Origin: Rhipidocladum racemiflorum
Taxonomy: Eukaryota > Streptophyta > Magnoliopsida > Poales > Poaceae
DNA length: 64,000 bases
NCBI GenBank assembly: GCA_036346355.1
Contig: JAYEVF010000026.1
Coordinates: forward strand, 1,302,001 to 1,366,000
Reading direction: 5' to 3'
In this document: in pieces, positions 31,888-43,532 of the stretch
Numbering within the stretch: the stretch's first letter is position 1
How the letters are laid out: every line of letters starts with the position of its first letter
The notes under the pieces: model-generated
Database searches by the model: none
What the model was told of the DNA's origin: nothing
Seen by the model: the letters and a program-made list of their open reading frames with translations, nothing else
Translations under genes and position numbers: made by a program

Positions 31888-34883
31888 AGAAGTGATCCTC
31901 TCGGAATGGGCTTCCTGTAGTAACGCGAGTGCTGCGGGCGGAAGAGGCGGCGGCTCGCCTCCAACCCATCCCACTCCAGCTTGTCCCAGCAGTCCTTCTC
32001 GCAGTCCACCACCGCCGGCTGCTTATCACCTGGACGGCCGCTATCAATGGCTGGCAGCCGCCTAAGATTCCAGCAACCCCTGAGCTTGATGGTCTCCAGA
32101 GCTGGAGCCAACATCTTGATCTCACAGATATGCTGCAACTTGGGGAGATCATGGAGATGGACCTGCTTGAGGCATGGGAATTCTACGTAGTTAGCAGATT
32201 CCCCTTTGTAAGGTTCCCCCTTTGGAAAAATTTGTGTGAGCTCACCACAGTATGTGATATGGATGATTTCCAAGCTAAGCAGGGCTGGTAAGGAACAAGG
32301 CAGTACAAACTTGAGGCTGGGGCAGGAGTGCAGGTGTATTATGCACTGAAGATTTTGAAAGGCACAAATAGGTGTTGTCTGGTCTTCATAGAATCTGATT
32401 TTTCTACTCCATATGAACTGAACTTTTGGGAGCTGAGATGCCCAGAGAGTCTCTAGGCTCTTGAAAGATGTTACTTTAGTGGGATATTCATCTAGAAGGA
32501 ACACAACATGCAGCTTGGGGCACCTTTCAACATGACACCATCTCATATTGCTAAATTGTTCTTGCAAAATTTGTGCACCATTACCTATAGTGATGGACGA
32601 GTGGTCATGCACATGCAGGTATTTAGCTCGGTTCATCAAGTAATCCATGTTTGCATGCTCCTGTCTCCTTTCCCAATTACATCCTCCTTCAGTAATTTCA
32701 ATATGACGTTCCAAAGGTACTTGTTGCATGCAAGATTGGATTGAGGATCCATCTTGGCCGTCCTTGTTGACAGCCTTGTCAAGGACATCTGCATAGGGGA
32801 ATGACAACCCTACAGCTTGAGCAACACTAAATTCTTCCATCTGGCTAATTTCCTTTTGCTTGTTGGTTTCTTTAACATGTGTATGAGAGAGATGTAAATG
32901 GAATTTTATATTGGAGCCCCGAAGGAAATCCCGAAGCAATACATTGTGTGTATGGTCACCATGACGAAAATCAAAGCCCCGAAGGAACCTTGCATCTTCA
33001 ACAACTACATGTGCCAACTGATGAGGGATATCCTGTGGGACCTGGTAGTCGGAACAAGATCCCTGACAGTCATCATCAATTGACCTTTTTGCCTTTGCTC
33101 GGGTGTCTATGCATAGCAACTTTACTCGTGGAATGCTCTCATCATGCCATTGCACTCTGCGAAGTTCTCACATCCCAACAAAAAGAGCCTCTCAAGTAGT
33201 GGGGTTTGCATAGCATTGAGGTCAAGTTCCTCGATTGCTGTGTTAGAGAGGTTCAACTCCTTGAGGTTTTGCAACCCACGAAAGAATACAATCTTAAGAT
33301 GTGCACAACCATCTAGAGAGATCTTAGACACTCTTGGAAACTCTTTACTTGTATGAGCACTCGGACGCACCTCTTCTTTTGGCATCTCCAGCGAATGCTT
33401 CCAGCCTGATGCTGGTCCAAATCCATCGAAGCTGAATGACTCCAGTGATGTAGGGAGGAAATGATGTTCAACATGTTCCAATCCATCACAACCATCAAGA
33501 ATAAGCACCTTTAGTCTACTTGCCCCAGATAAGTTTGGCAACACTTCCATGTCACTATTGCCAGATAAGTCAAGAAGCTCCAGGTTTTCCATTTCCACGA
33601 GCAACTCCTGTGTCATAACCTTCAAGTAAGTAGAAGAATCAATTACTCTGAACCTGAGAAGATTATGCAGCAATTTTAACTTGAGCGTAGTTATGCACCA
33701 TGTCCACCTATTAGCACAAGCGACCTTCACATTCAACTCCTAGAGTTGAATCATTAGCTCCATCTTCTGTGGGGATAAAATCCAAGGCCAATCTGTGCAA
33801 CATATGTCCAACACCAATAGGCTTTGGAGACATGTCCATTTCTCCTCATGCTTCTCAACCGATCCATCGGTTAACTCAATGTCTTTGCAGTTGTCTATCC
33901 AGAGAAACCTTAGGTTGTGGCAGCAGAGGAATGGAGGTGATGCAAAGCTGAAGGTACAACAAGAGAGTTTTAGCACACGAAGTTTGCTGGACTGAGGAAA
34001 CAAGTCTTTTGTCAACGACATTGGTTCCTGCAATGTCAGGAAATAGGACGTTGCCTCCTGGGGTACGGTCTGGATATTTTGTACCTTCACATCCTTTGAT
34101 GTGATTGAAATCCTTGCTGGTTAGAAAACTGGTCAAACCACCTTGGCTTGTTTTGTTTAGTAGGAAGATGCTCCAATCGCATCGCTTCACAAAGTCTGCT
34201 GCTGGCCTCCCATGCACTCTCTCCTTCTATGATGCCATCATATACCTAGTAGCTAGAAGCATGGGCATCCTGATCGTAGTCCTTGATGTTGCCATGACTA
34301 TGATGCAGTAATGCCATGTAAAGCCAACAATCTGCAGCTGTAGCTGGGGTGATGTCATGCCTACTGATGCAATGAGCAAGTTCTGCAGCCTCTTTATGCA
34401 CTAATGCTGTTACATCTCTATCAGACAGTCCACCATCTCTCGACCATGCATGAAGAAAAGCATGGGAAATTTTCACGTTCTCTTTGAATATACGCTGGAC
34501 ATGAAACTTCCCACGAAAGGTCCACAATATTTTGCTTTCTGCCCAATCAGCTACAGGAATACCAAATCTGGATAAATCTATCTCAGCATCACTTCCATTA
34601 TGAAAAAGAACCAAAAATCTACGGTCTCTCAAGACTCGAACGATGTGGTCTGCAACATGAGCTATCTCAGCTCTTGAGCTTTTTTGTACTCCATTGAAGT
34701 CATCATCCTCATCATATTCATCAAAAATGGTCATCACAGATTTGTCAAGCTTTAATTCCTCTGCAATTTGCCTTTGCACTGATCTTCTGCTTTTCCATGT
34801 TGAGCAATCTATGTGGATAACTTTGTCGAAGTTGAATTCTTTAGACTTGGGTAATTCAAAGTGGCTGTCTATTGCACAGGTGA
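31888..34883 (-). pseudogene. NLR (NB-ARC/LRR) disease-resistance gene relic lacking the P-loop exon
   Basis: NLRs are cytoplasmic immune receptors that bind nucleotide through NB-ARC and sense effectors through LRRs. The exon opens at 34883 after a good acceptor (TTTTTTGCAG) with FDKVIHIDCSTWKSRRSVQR. It continues through RFLVLFHNGSD (kinase-2 position, with the usual Asp pair absent) and SKILWTFRGKFH (RNBS-B). LRR-like text follows: SKLRVLKLSCCTF, NLELLDLSGNSDMEVLPNLSG, LKELNLSNTAIEELDLNAMQT, and a C-terminal LRR block to about 31888, where a GTATGC donor may follow. Breaks: TAG at 34246-34248 where the family has Trp, a frameshift near 34090, TAG at 33740-33742, and a 1-nt loss near 33167. 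No P-loop (GxGGxGKT) exon is found upstream to 36700. It is a dead, 5'-truncated copy. Confidence 0.88.
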
Positions 34884-35729
34884 CTGCAAAAAATCTGAAG
34901 AGAAATCTCAGTCACTTTTGCCATTCGTCAGATCAGCATCCAATGGTGAATCCATCTTTGCGCTGTTTTTTGTTGTTGTTTTCAAGTGGGCTTCACTGTT
35001 CTCGGTGTTATCGGGCCCACAATTTTTAAAACATGGCCGGTTAACATTTACTGAGCCCAACGAACTGTTATGGACATAACTTGTCAACCCAGATAAAAAG
35101 AAATCACATCCTCGGCAAGGAAATAAAACTAGCATGACTCCTCTTAAGTTGGATTCAAAAAATTATGAATAAAGATGGATGTATGATCTAGACAAAAAGA
35201 CATAGGTCAGACTGACACGACTAAAACAAATAGAAAAAAAAATTCTAAGCATGACAAAATGCTACTGGCCCGGGTGAACCCTAAAAAAAGACAAATAACA
35301 AACAAAAAAACATATTCAAAACTAGATGTTAAAAAAATATATATCTAAGCAAGACATAATTCTCCTAACCTAGGTGAATCCTACCAGAAGACAAAAAAAA
35401 AAACAGAGACAGATGCAAACCCTTTCAAAACTTGCAGTCAAAATAATATATAATTGCACATTATTTAAGACTGCAAGATTAATGTTTATGGACATCATGC
35501 CGAGCAACAGCGCCGCTGCCACTCTGCTATGGCTTAGCAGGACCTGCCACAATGCACAAGCGCGGTATGTGACACGTATCACTTGTCAGTGCTTCCACAC
35601 TCGAGGAGGAAGCTTTTTTGTTAATTGCGTTCATGTGGAGACTATATTTATAAAAAAAAAGAAGAAGAAATGTGCTAGGGCTAGAGAAGGATTGATTTCC
35701 TTCCTATTGGCTACTTCTACGCAAGGATA
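34884..35729. other. Upstream flank of the NLR relic
   Basis: The minus strand has a pyrimidine-rich acceptor at the exon edge, then a 76-codon frame (35135-34908) without recognisable NLR motifs. It may be intron or leader. The rest is A-rich with poly-A runs. No P-loop exon was found. Confidence 0.45.
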
Positions 35730-36215
35730 CAAATTTCGTTTTGAGCTAAATCTCGGACATGCCCGAAATCCGAAATCTCGGCGAGATTTCGGAAATTCAA
35801 ATAAAATCCGTTCGAAATATAAAATTCAAATTTCAAATCCGGTTCAAATTCTACCGAAATCCGAGATTTCGCCGAAATTCGAGATTTGGCTGAAATATCC
35901 GAGATTTCGTAAAATTTCAACTGACCAAAAATGGTCAAAACACGTCAAAAAAATCTGAAATTTTTTGTAGATGATCTTCAACCTAAATCCAATCATATCC
36001 GCCCAAAACAAATAAAAATCCGGCAAAAAAATTTGAAATTTCGGCCGAAATCACCGAGATTTCGGCCGAAACGGGCGAGATTTCTACGAGATTTCATTTA
36101 CATCGTAGCATTTCGATTTTTTTCAAATTTTTTACGGACCGGATTTTGAATTTGGAGGGTCGAAATCCGAACTCTCGGCCGCGATTTGGTATTTCGGACC
36201 GAAATTTGGAACCCT
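35730..36215. repeat. CGAAATTTCGG-rich dispersed repeat, copy 3
   Basis: The longest copy opens with GGATACAAATTTCG and closes with GAAATTTGGAACCCTG. In between are many imperfect palindromes such as GAGATTTCGGCCGAAA. It matches copy 2 colinearly and in the same orientation, so the NLR relic lies between direct copies. Confidence 0.75.
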
Positions 36216-36354
36216 GCTTCTACGTACTACTAGTACAACTACCAGACAAGCACAGAGCAACACAAGACAAGCAACAACTTACAGCGACGCGCAGATGGAG
36301 AGAGGCCAAGCACCAAATACCATCATTAAACAAGTAGAAACGCTTCTCACCTAA

Positions 36355-36600
36355 GATTTCAAATATCGGTTTCAGATCAAATCTCGGAGGGGACCGAAAT
36401 CCGAAATCCGGCGAGATTTTGGAATTTAGGATAAAATCTAAAATGCAAAATTCAAATTCGGATTTTTTGAACTGTGATTTCCAAGATCTTGGCCCAAATT
36501 GCCAAGATCTCGGCAAATTTGAACCGAACAAAAACTGGTTCAAAACATATTGAAAAAATTTAAAATTTTTTGTAGATGGTCCTGACGCATCACTAATATT
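36355..36600. repeat. CGAAATTTCGG-rich dispersed repeat, partial copy 4
   Basis: It shares TCAAATATCGGTTTCAGATC, CGAAATCCGAAATCCGGCGA, AAATTTTTTGTAGATGGTCC and similar words with copies 2 and 3, then diverges. The boundaries are approximate. Confidence 0.6.
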
Positions 36601-38221
36601 TTTATAAAATTTTTAAATGATGATCAAGCCTAAAGAAATTTTAAAAATTCTAACAGTGCTACTGTCTTGATAAAAGTCTTACCGGCATATTTCAACCGTG
36701 TGAAAAATGATTCAAACCAACCATGTATACATGTTCACTTGCTTGCGCACTTGACAATGAAGCAGTGTTATGATTAGATGGCCAATTGGTCTCTGGTATG
36801 ATTGGTTGGTCAACCCCATTCTCTATTATCTAATTGTGAATAATGCAACAAGCTATAACAATGTCTTACTTAAGTAAGAAAAGGGAAGAATGGACTAGCA
36901 TTATGAAGTATTTAAAACCTCCTCTTGAGTGACCCAAATGCACGCTCTACGCTCACATTTAGTTTCATGAAACTCCATCGTTTATTGCATCATGTAATGC
37001 ACAATTAGTTTCATAAAACTCTATCATTTAAGTAGGCTTTAATATTCATTCAGTTTCATGAAACTAACACCTAAATATTCAGTAATTGAAACTGAAACAC
37101 TATGCAAAGCACTAAAAAAATGTCTGTTATTAGCACACAAAATATTTGTTACATTTTTTAGAGAGGAGAGGGAATTACACTCATAGGTTCTCAATACTTT
37201 TAGTCTAGCAACCATCACAATTAGACCTTTTAATAATTTACATGGATTACATTATATTAAAATAATTTAACAGCCGCTCGCCAACAATCGACGTTGAGTC
37301 ACCTCCTCGTTCTCTCCCCCATCGGATTCTTCGGTCTCTCTCTCTTTCTCTAAAGCTCAGACAAAAAGCGATGCACTTTTAATTCAAGGAAATCAAGCAG
37401 ACACAGCCTGGAACAAACAAAACACACAACCCAACTCGCAACGCACGAATCTCAGAGAAAGGTCAGATGGCTGCAAAATCAACTTAGATTTATTGAGTTT
37501 TCAGGCGACTGAGGAATAGCAATTCTGATTTTCAAATATCTTTGGCAACATTTCACATGAATCCGTACAAACATTTAATTAATTGTCACAACAAGCGCAG
37601 GCCACTTAAAAAAAAAAATCATTTTCCATGGAGGGACACTGCATGGAATGATGGTGAAAAAAATTACCTAACAAATGTTTTTCCCTCTTTATAGTCTTTC
37701 TAGAAGATCCTAGTTAATTCTATAAGAGAAAAATGTTCTAGAATAAAAAGTAACAAACATAGCTGGAACTATCTTATTAATTGGACAAAAAAGGAAGACA
37801 ACCATAGTCCGACTCATCTATATATTTGGGTTCTGTGTAATCAAATACAGAAGTAGAAAACCCCTTTAGTACAGGCTACTGGTGAAACTAGAAATTCCAT
37901 GATTGACAATGAAAATAGATTGCGAAACAGCTACAAATTCTCTAGTTGATTAGACAAAAGAAAAGACATCTACTTCATCAATCAATGGACCGTCCTATTA
38001 TAATATCAAATCTAGAGTCGACATGCCATTTTTCAAGTATAAATTTGAATTTAGTCCAAATAAACAAAAGTTAAAATCGGATCTAAAATGTTAGAATTTA
38101 TATCGATCACATTGTTTAAATAAAGATTGAAGTTCAAAATGAAATAAAATAGTAATATATATAAAAATTAATATCCTGAAATAATTTTAAAATGAAATTA
38201 ACCTAACTACGAATAAAAACT
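36601..38221. other. AT-rich intergenic stretch left of Tat2
   Basis: No gene is recognised. Two perfect 12-bp palindromes GTTTCATGAAAC lie at 36962-36973 and 37053-37064, with a near copy (GTTTCATAAAAC) between them, possibly from an old MITE. Poly-A tracts and short AT-rich runs make up the rest. Confidence 0.5.
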
Positions 38222-38925
38222 TGTCGACGTTCGGGAAATTGGTCCCCTGTCGGGCTTACTTGTTGAATAGGGGATCAACACAGCCCCTTCTTCCGTGAAG
38301 GGTTTGCGTCAGAAGGAATGAGAGACAGTTGTTTATCCTGGTTCGGACTTCTCACGGTGGAGATAATGACCCTAGTTCAGTGGTTTTGCTATTGCCTAAT
38401 TGTATCTTGTTTTCTCTCTTTTCTCTGTACAGTGGATTTCGTTCTCTTTTTCCCCTCCTTTCTCCTCTTTCTTTTCTTTTCTCCCCCCCATTCCCTGATC
38501 ACCTGGGGGTTCTCATTCAGCTTCCCAGATATTCCCAATAACTGCGGCCGTATAATGCGCATTCTTTCGCCTTTACTGTGGTCGTAATGGTTGCCTTGAT
38601 CATCGCCATGTTCCTGTTGTGGGTTGCAAACGACCTAGATCATGGCGTGATTATCGCTATTTAACCGTTGTGGAGTAAACGCGATCTCCTGACCATTCTC
38701 AATGTCTTCCTAACTTTGACTGAGTCTCGCATGTCCCCGAGCTTGCATGCCCGTGGACAAGCTTGGATGCCCGAGGATGATCTTGGATGCTTGTGGGCAG
38801 CATGTGGCCTAGTCCGGTTGGATAGACCGACCGACTAGACTGTTCGAGGGTCTTCCTTGGGGACATCGTCCAAGGGTACGCATGGTCGGATAACAGTCTT
38901 TATGGAAATTATCCGATCCCCGACA
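38222..38925 (-). repeat. 3' LTR of Tat2 (left edge approximate)
   Basis: The minus strand begins TGTCGGGGATCGG at 38925, directly after the purine-rich CCTCAGGGGCTAGC that serves as polypurine tract in this lineage. The left edge at TGTCGACG (38222) is the best CA terminus but has no partner to confirm it. A CTTG(G/C)ATGC motif is repeated three times near 38744-38796. Confidence 0.7.
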
Positions 38926-39146
38926 GCTAGCCCCTGAGGCTCAAGTGGAAAACTACTTTGCGGGGCCTTGCCCTTGAGCCTTTAGACTCATAGGAGTGGT
39001 TAGAATCTTGTGGTGAAGCACTACTGCAGCATCCGATCCTGTCTCGCTCGCAGACGAGCATAGTTGATAGGAGACAGGCTTCCTGCCTGGCCTTCGGTCA
39101 AGAGAAGGTCGGGTAGAAAATCAAAAGTCACGTCGGTTCCTTCTCC

Positions 39147-42100
39147 ATGAAGCCTCGCGGTATCTGTCCGGACAGTTTTTTGGGAACCACGCCTATATTG
39201 GATAGTTTCGAAAGTTATGCCCCTCCCGTTGGTTCGCAAACGGACAAGAGCGGCGATGAAAAGACTGTTCACTTGCTTTATAAACCTAAGCCCGATGAGA
39301 AACTCTTCACCAGCTTTCTTGCGCTTGAGCCCTTAGGAATTTCCAAGTCTCGTACTCTCCTTTGCTTTGCCTCTTTCTTCTCCACCGAATCCATGGTGAG
39401 GTTCGAAGTGAGCAAGATCATCAAAGAGAGGCTTAGAGTGCTGGTGGAGCTCGGCTACCTCGATGTGGAGTTGTGGTGTGTTCCTGATCGCGAGGAGGCT
39501 TCGATGCCTCGGGAAGGAGAAATCGTCTCCTGCAAGCTCTACTCTATCAATGGGCTGCGGATGCCCGAGAGTGAGTTCCTCGAGTCCATGCTCGCCCAAT
39601 GTGAGTGCGAGATTTCTAATCTCAATCCAAACTCCATTCTTGTCTTAGCGATTTTCTCGCATCTCTGTGAGGGATCCATGGGAACTGTGCCCACGGTAAG
39701 CCTCTTTTTCTATTTTTATTCCTTGTTCTGTACCGGTGGGACTTCCCTCATTGGTTGCGTCTACTTTTGTCTTTGGTCCAACTGACCATAAGAGTACCCG
39801 AGCTTCATGCTCAAGGACTCAGTGTCGGGCTAGGCCGAGCATTGGTTTTATCTGAAGAAGGTGGTGGGAAGCACTCTCTGCTACACCGGAGCGGCAGCTC
39901 CAGAGGTCGAGATCCCGCATCCTCTCGTGCAAGCCGAGGAGAAGCGGGTGCTGATGATGATCAGTGAGCTCACGATCTTGGGGCTTACTAGTCGGGACAT
40001 CGCCCAGGACTACCTCAGGAACCGGGTGGTGCCACTGACGAGGAGGGAGCACCCCTCCTTTGAGATCACGGGGTGGCAAGACCTTACCCATGAAGCGGAT
40101 TCGGGTAAGTCTTCAAAACTTCTTTGGTAATATTTTGTCCTTTAAAATCAACTTGCTCGTATTGATGTTTGTGTTGGTCAGATTACAGCCCCGAGCAACA
40201 GCTGGGTCAAAAAGCAGGTTGCCGAGATGTTCGGCACCCCCAAGGGCAAGGAGCTCGAGCGCGAGCGCCAAATCCCGAGCAATGTGCTCGAGTGAGGCGA
40301 TGCAGTAAGTGAACTCTTGAACCATTGTCGAGGGAATACGTCCCGAGCATCTCTAATATCTCATGTTCTTTTGGCCAAGAGAAGACCGCCCATGTAGCCA
40401 CGTTGGCGGAGTTGAACCCACCGACGCGCGACCAAGGGGAAGTCGTCCCTGCCGGTAGAATCAAGAAGTTGGAGGGCAAACGGCGCGCGCCACCACCTCC
40501 ATTGTCTCCTGCCAAATGCCCCAAGAGGCGGGCAGCTCCGAGCAGGAGTCCTTCCCAGCGGCATTTAGCGTATGCCGACAAACTGAAGGTAAGGGAGCTG
40601 AAACTATGGTTCAAAGAGCACAACGAGAAGAATCTCGAGTTGATGGCTTGTCTACGGCAGCTCGTAGAGGAGACAGAGGGAGAAGGCGACGGTGGAGGGC
40701 TCCACGCGAAAGGAACATCTGGAGGGAAAGATCGCCGCCCTCTAGGCTGAGTTGGCATAGGTAACCTCAGGCTCTAAGGCAGAAGATACTGATGAAGAGG
40801 AAGAAGATCTGGCGCCCCTAATCGTGAGGCGCCAGAGAACACCAAGCGCAACGTCGACATGCTCGGGATGCACTTTGGAGGAGGTCGACCTAGACGAGGT
40901 TGACCCTTCGATTGCTCGGGCTAGCCACGTAGCTGCGGAGATGTCCAAACTCATGGTCGTGCCACAAGTCCCCGCGGGTGAGACCTCCGCAGCAAAGGTC
41001 GGAAACAAAGATGATGGCGAGGGGCCTAGCGATGGTAAGTCCACCACTTTTTTCTTTCTCTTTTTTTTTATCTCCCCCTTTGAATGTCCAGGCTAACCCC
41101 ACTATGTTGATGTGGGCGGAATAGCTGACAAGGGAATCATGGATTTTGAGAGACTAGCTAACGAGATCCTTGACTCTGTAGTGGAGAAGGAGCTCAGCCG
41201 CATCGTCGACCTCGTGATGGTTGAGGAGCTACCCGTTGAGGGTCCTCACGACCATCAAATTGCTGAGACGGAGCCTCGGGCCCTGGAGGAACAAGCTCCC
41301 CAGGGAGATCAGTAGCTTGAGGCTTTGGAGCCGAGCGTGACTGAGGATCAGGGTCGGCCTCAGAGCAAGGAGGCAATTCGTGTGCCGAGCCCAGATGTCC
41401 CGAGGGAAGAACATCCCTATGGAGAACCTGGTGTCCCGAAGGAAGAGCATCCCCTGGAAGACCCTGCCCTGGCGAAACCTGCTCTACCGGGGCCATCCCT
41501 TGAGCCCCCACACATAACGGATACTCGGGGTCAAGAGGGAGACATTCTTCCCCCGAGCAAAATGCCTGCTCGGGGGGAAGATGAGTTCTCACAGCCGAAG
41601 GATATTGAGGAAGGTCTCGCTGACCTTCGGTTGGAAGAGATCATCCAGTAGGTTCAGGGGAACTTGCGGCATCGTCTCCGCTGGGTAAGGCTCTTTGTCG
41701 TTGTATTTTCTTTTGCAATGAGCAAGAGGTAAGACTTTCTGCCTTGCAGGTGCTCGACGCGACCATGGTGGACTTTGTGGCAACGATCGTGCCTCCCGAG
41801 AACATGGCCAGGCACAATGCCAAGCAAGAGGCTAAAATAGCAGAGCTCGAGCAAGCACTGGCTGGGATAAAGGCCTCGAGTGAGGAATTCGCCATGGACT
41901 GCCAGGGGCAGATCTTCCAAGCCAAGGAGGAGCTTGAGAAAGAGCGACAGTGCTCCGCGGCCCTAGAGGAGAAAGTGGTGAAGCTCACCAAGCTAGCCGA
42001 CGAGTGCCAAGAAGAGGCGACACGGTTCGCCAAGAAGCTCGCGAGAGGCGCGATGCCCGGTGGTGGGTCATCGACCTTGAGACTAAGCTCGATGAGGCAA

Positions 42101-42147
42101 GGGAAGAACTCTCGACCATCAAAAAGGTGAAGCTCGATGGAGTGTAG
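39147..42147 (+). CDS. Antisense extra gene of Tat2 (putative gypsy-type transposon domain, coiled-coil C-terminus), multi-exon, degraded
   Basis: This gene runs opposite to pol, between pol and the 3' LTR. The first exon encodes VRFEVSKIIKERLRVLVEL and NPNSILVLAIFSHLCEGSMG, like the plant Transposase_28 (PF04195) 'putative gypsy type transposon' domain. GT donors follow codons at about 39696 (CCACG|GTAAGC), 40103 (TCGG|GTAAGT), 41035 (GATG|GTAAGT) and 41686 (TGG|GTAAGG). Acceptors are visible at about 40181 (TTGGTCAG), 41093 (TGTCCAG) and 41749 (CTTGCAG). Middle exons are acidic and Pro/Glu-rich. The last (41750-42147) is a long coiled coil (KIAELEQALAGIKA, EELEKERQCSAALEEKVVKL). Some internal stops suggest decay. 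The protein's role is unknown. Steinbauerova and colleagues described such antisense ORFs in Tat elements. Confidence 0.65.
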
Positions 42148-42185
42148 CTCCTTCCTTGTAAACGCTCAAAGCCTAATTTATCATG

Positions 42186-42191
42186 AATAAA
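42186..42191 (+). terminator. Possible polyadenylation signal of the antisense gene
   Basis: AATAAA lies about 40 bp past the antisense gene's stop codon, a normal plant distance. It supports independent plus-strand transcription inside Tat2. Confidence 0.45.
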
Positions 42192-43084
42192 GGAAACATC
42201 TTTTGAGATGACTTGTCTTCCTTTTTTGCTTTGTTCGGATTATCTCTTGCCCGTTGCTGATGAATAGCTTGAAAAAATAGACAAGGTAGAACAAAAAATA
42301 TAGCGCACTTAAAATAGCAAAGGACGAAGGCACGAGCATGCATTTTTTAAGAAAACATGGTTGTTCGTCCCTACTAAGCCCCCACTGTGAACGAAGTTTG
42401 TGCACCTTAATTGCAGGCACGAGCTCATTCATAGGAGAATTTAGAAGAATCCGTGCATGTCTTTCCGTTAATGACCTAACGCCATTTATTCGAGTTGCGG
42501 GCATGGGTTAAGTCACGAAAGAAACACGCGTGTGGCTCAATCCCCCAAGCATCTTGACCATGCCCCTAGGTTGCGAGCATAGTTTCGACAGGGATGGGGA
42601 AAACGTGCAGTTTGCTCGACAACACGCGTGATGACCAAGCACGCATGGATCAGACAAGAACTCTGGGCCATTCGAGAGAGTGTCTATTTGTGATAGTAAC
42701 TTGCAGCGGAGCACTACTGCAAACAATGATCGGCTTATATAGACTGAGTCCTCTGGTGGCGAGTTTAGTAGTCCAGCATTGGTCTTTGTGCCTTTGTCAT
42801 TCTCGTGCACACTAACCAAACTTTAGGATAATGTGATTTGGAGCGAATGTTCTTTCCCACACATGTTCATTCCATCATCAAGATCGTGAGGAAGAGAGTG
42901 TGCCCGTGCGCGAAGCTGAGTCAGCTTACCAATGGGCAGTGACTTTAAGGACATTCACAAAATCTTGGGAAGAATGACAATCACGGGGGTGAAAGAACAG
43001 AATTTTATGGGAAATCCCGTCGATTTCACGTAAAACGAACAGTAATGAAAAAATAGACAAAAACTTACATAATTGGTCAAAATT
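42192..43084. other. Tat2 spacer between pol and the antisense gene
   Basis: Non-coding in both directions as far as I can see. It separates the two convergent 3' ends (antisense gene on plus, pol on minus). Confidence 0.6.
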
Positions 43085-43186
43085 CTAGGTACTGGCGAGC
43101 ACCCGACCATCCTCCATCGCTAGGCGAACAACTTCCGGGCATGTTGCTGAGACGACCGTGTACGGGCCCTCCCACCTAGGGGTCAG
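43085..43186 (-). pseudogene. Tat2 pol, last 33 codons of the integrase tail
   Basis: The minus strand reads RWEGPYTVVSATCPE and MEDGRVLAST, then TAG at 43085-43087, the standard end of a Tat integrase. It is cut from the rest of pol by the solo LTR and flanked by the GTCAG duplication. Confidence 0.9.
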
Positions 43187-43532
43187 TGTCGGGACCCCGA
43201 ATTTGCAAATCCGGACCCTCTGTGTATTCAGCACTAGTCCAGGAACGCGCTAGTGCACACAGTCTTAACATCGGTAAATATCACAATCATACCACTCGAT
43301 ACTAATAAAGTACTTTAATTAAATAGTCAAACTGGTTACCCGACCTTAAGGTCAAGTTACAAATGTACGCCTCGCAGGGCGAAACTTATTAAAAGAGAGA
43401 TAATAGCAGCGGAAAATAAGATAACTTCGTGGCGCCATCCAGTATACCACAGGCAACTGACTGGGCTCGCTCCCTAAGTAGATGAGTCCTCGTGGAGCTC
43501 CTCCTCCAAAGCTGGTGTAGTCTCCTCTTCAA

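Noticed and set aside
34908..35135. Possible first exon of the NLR
   Set aside because: No P-loop, coiled-coil or other NLR motif; no supported donor joining it to 34883.
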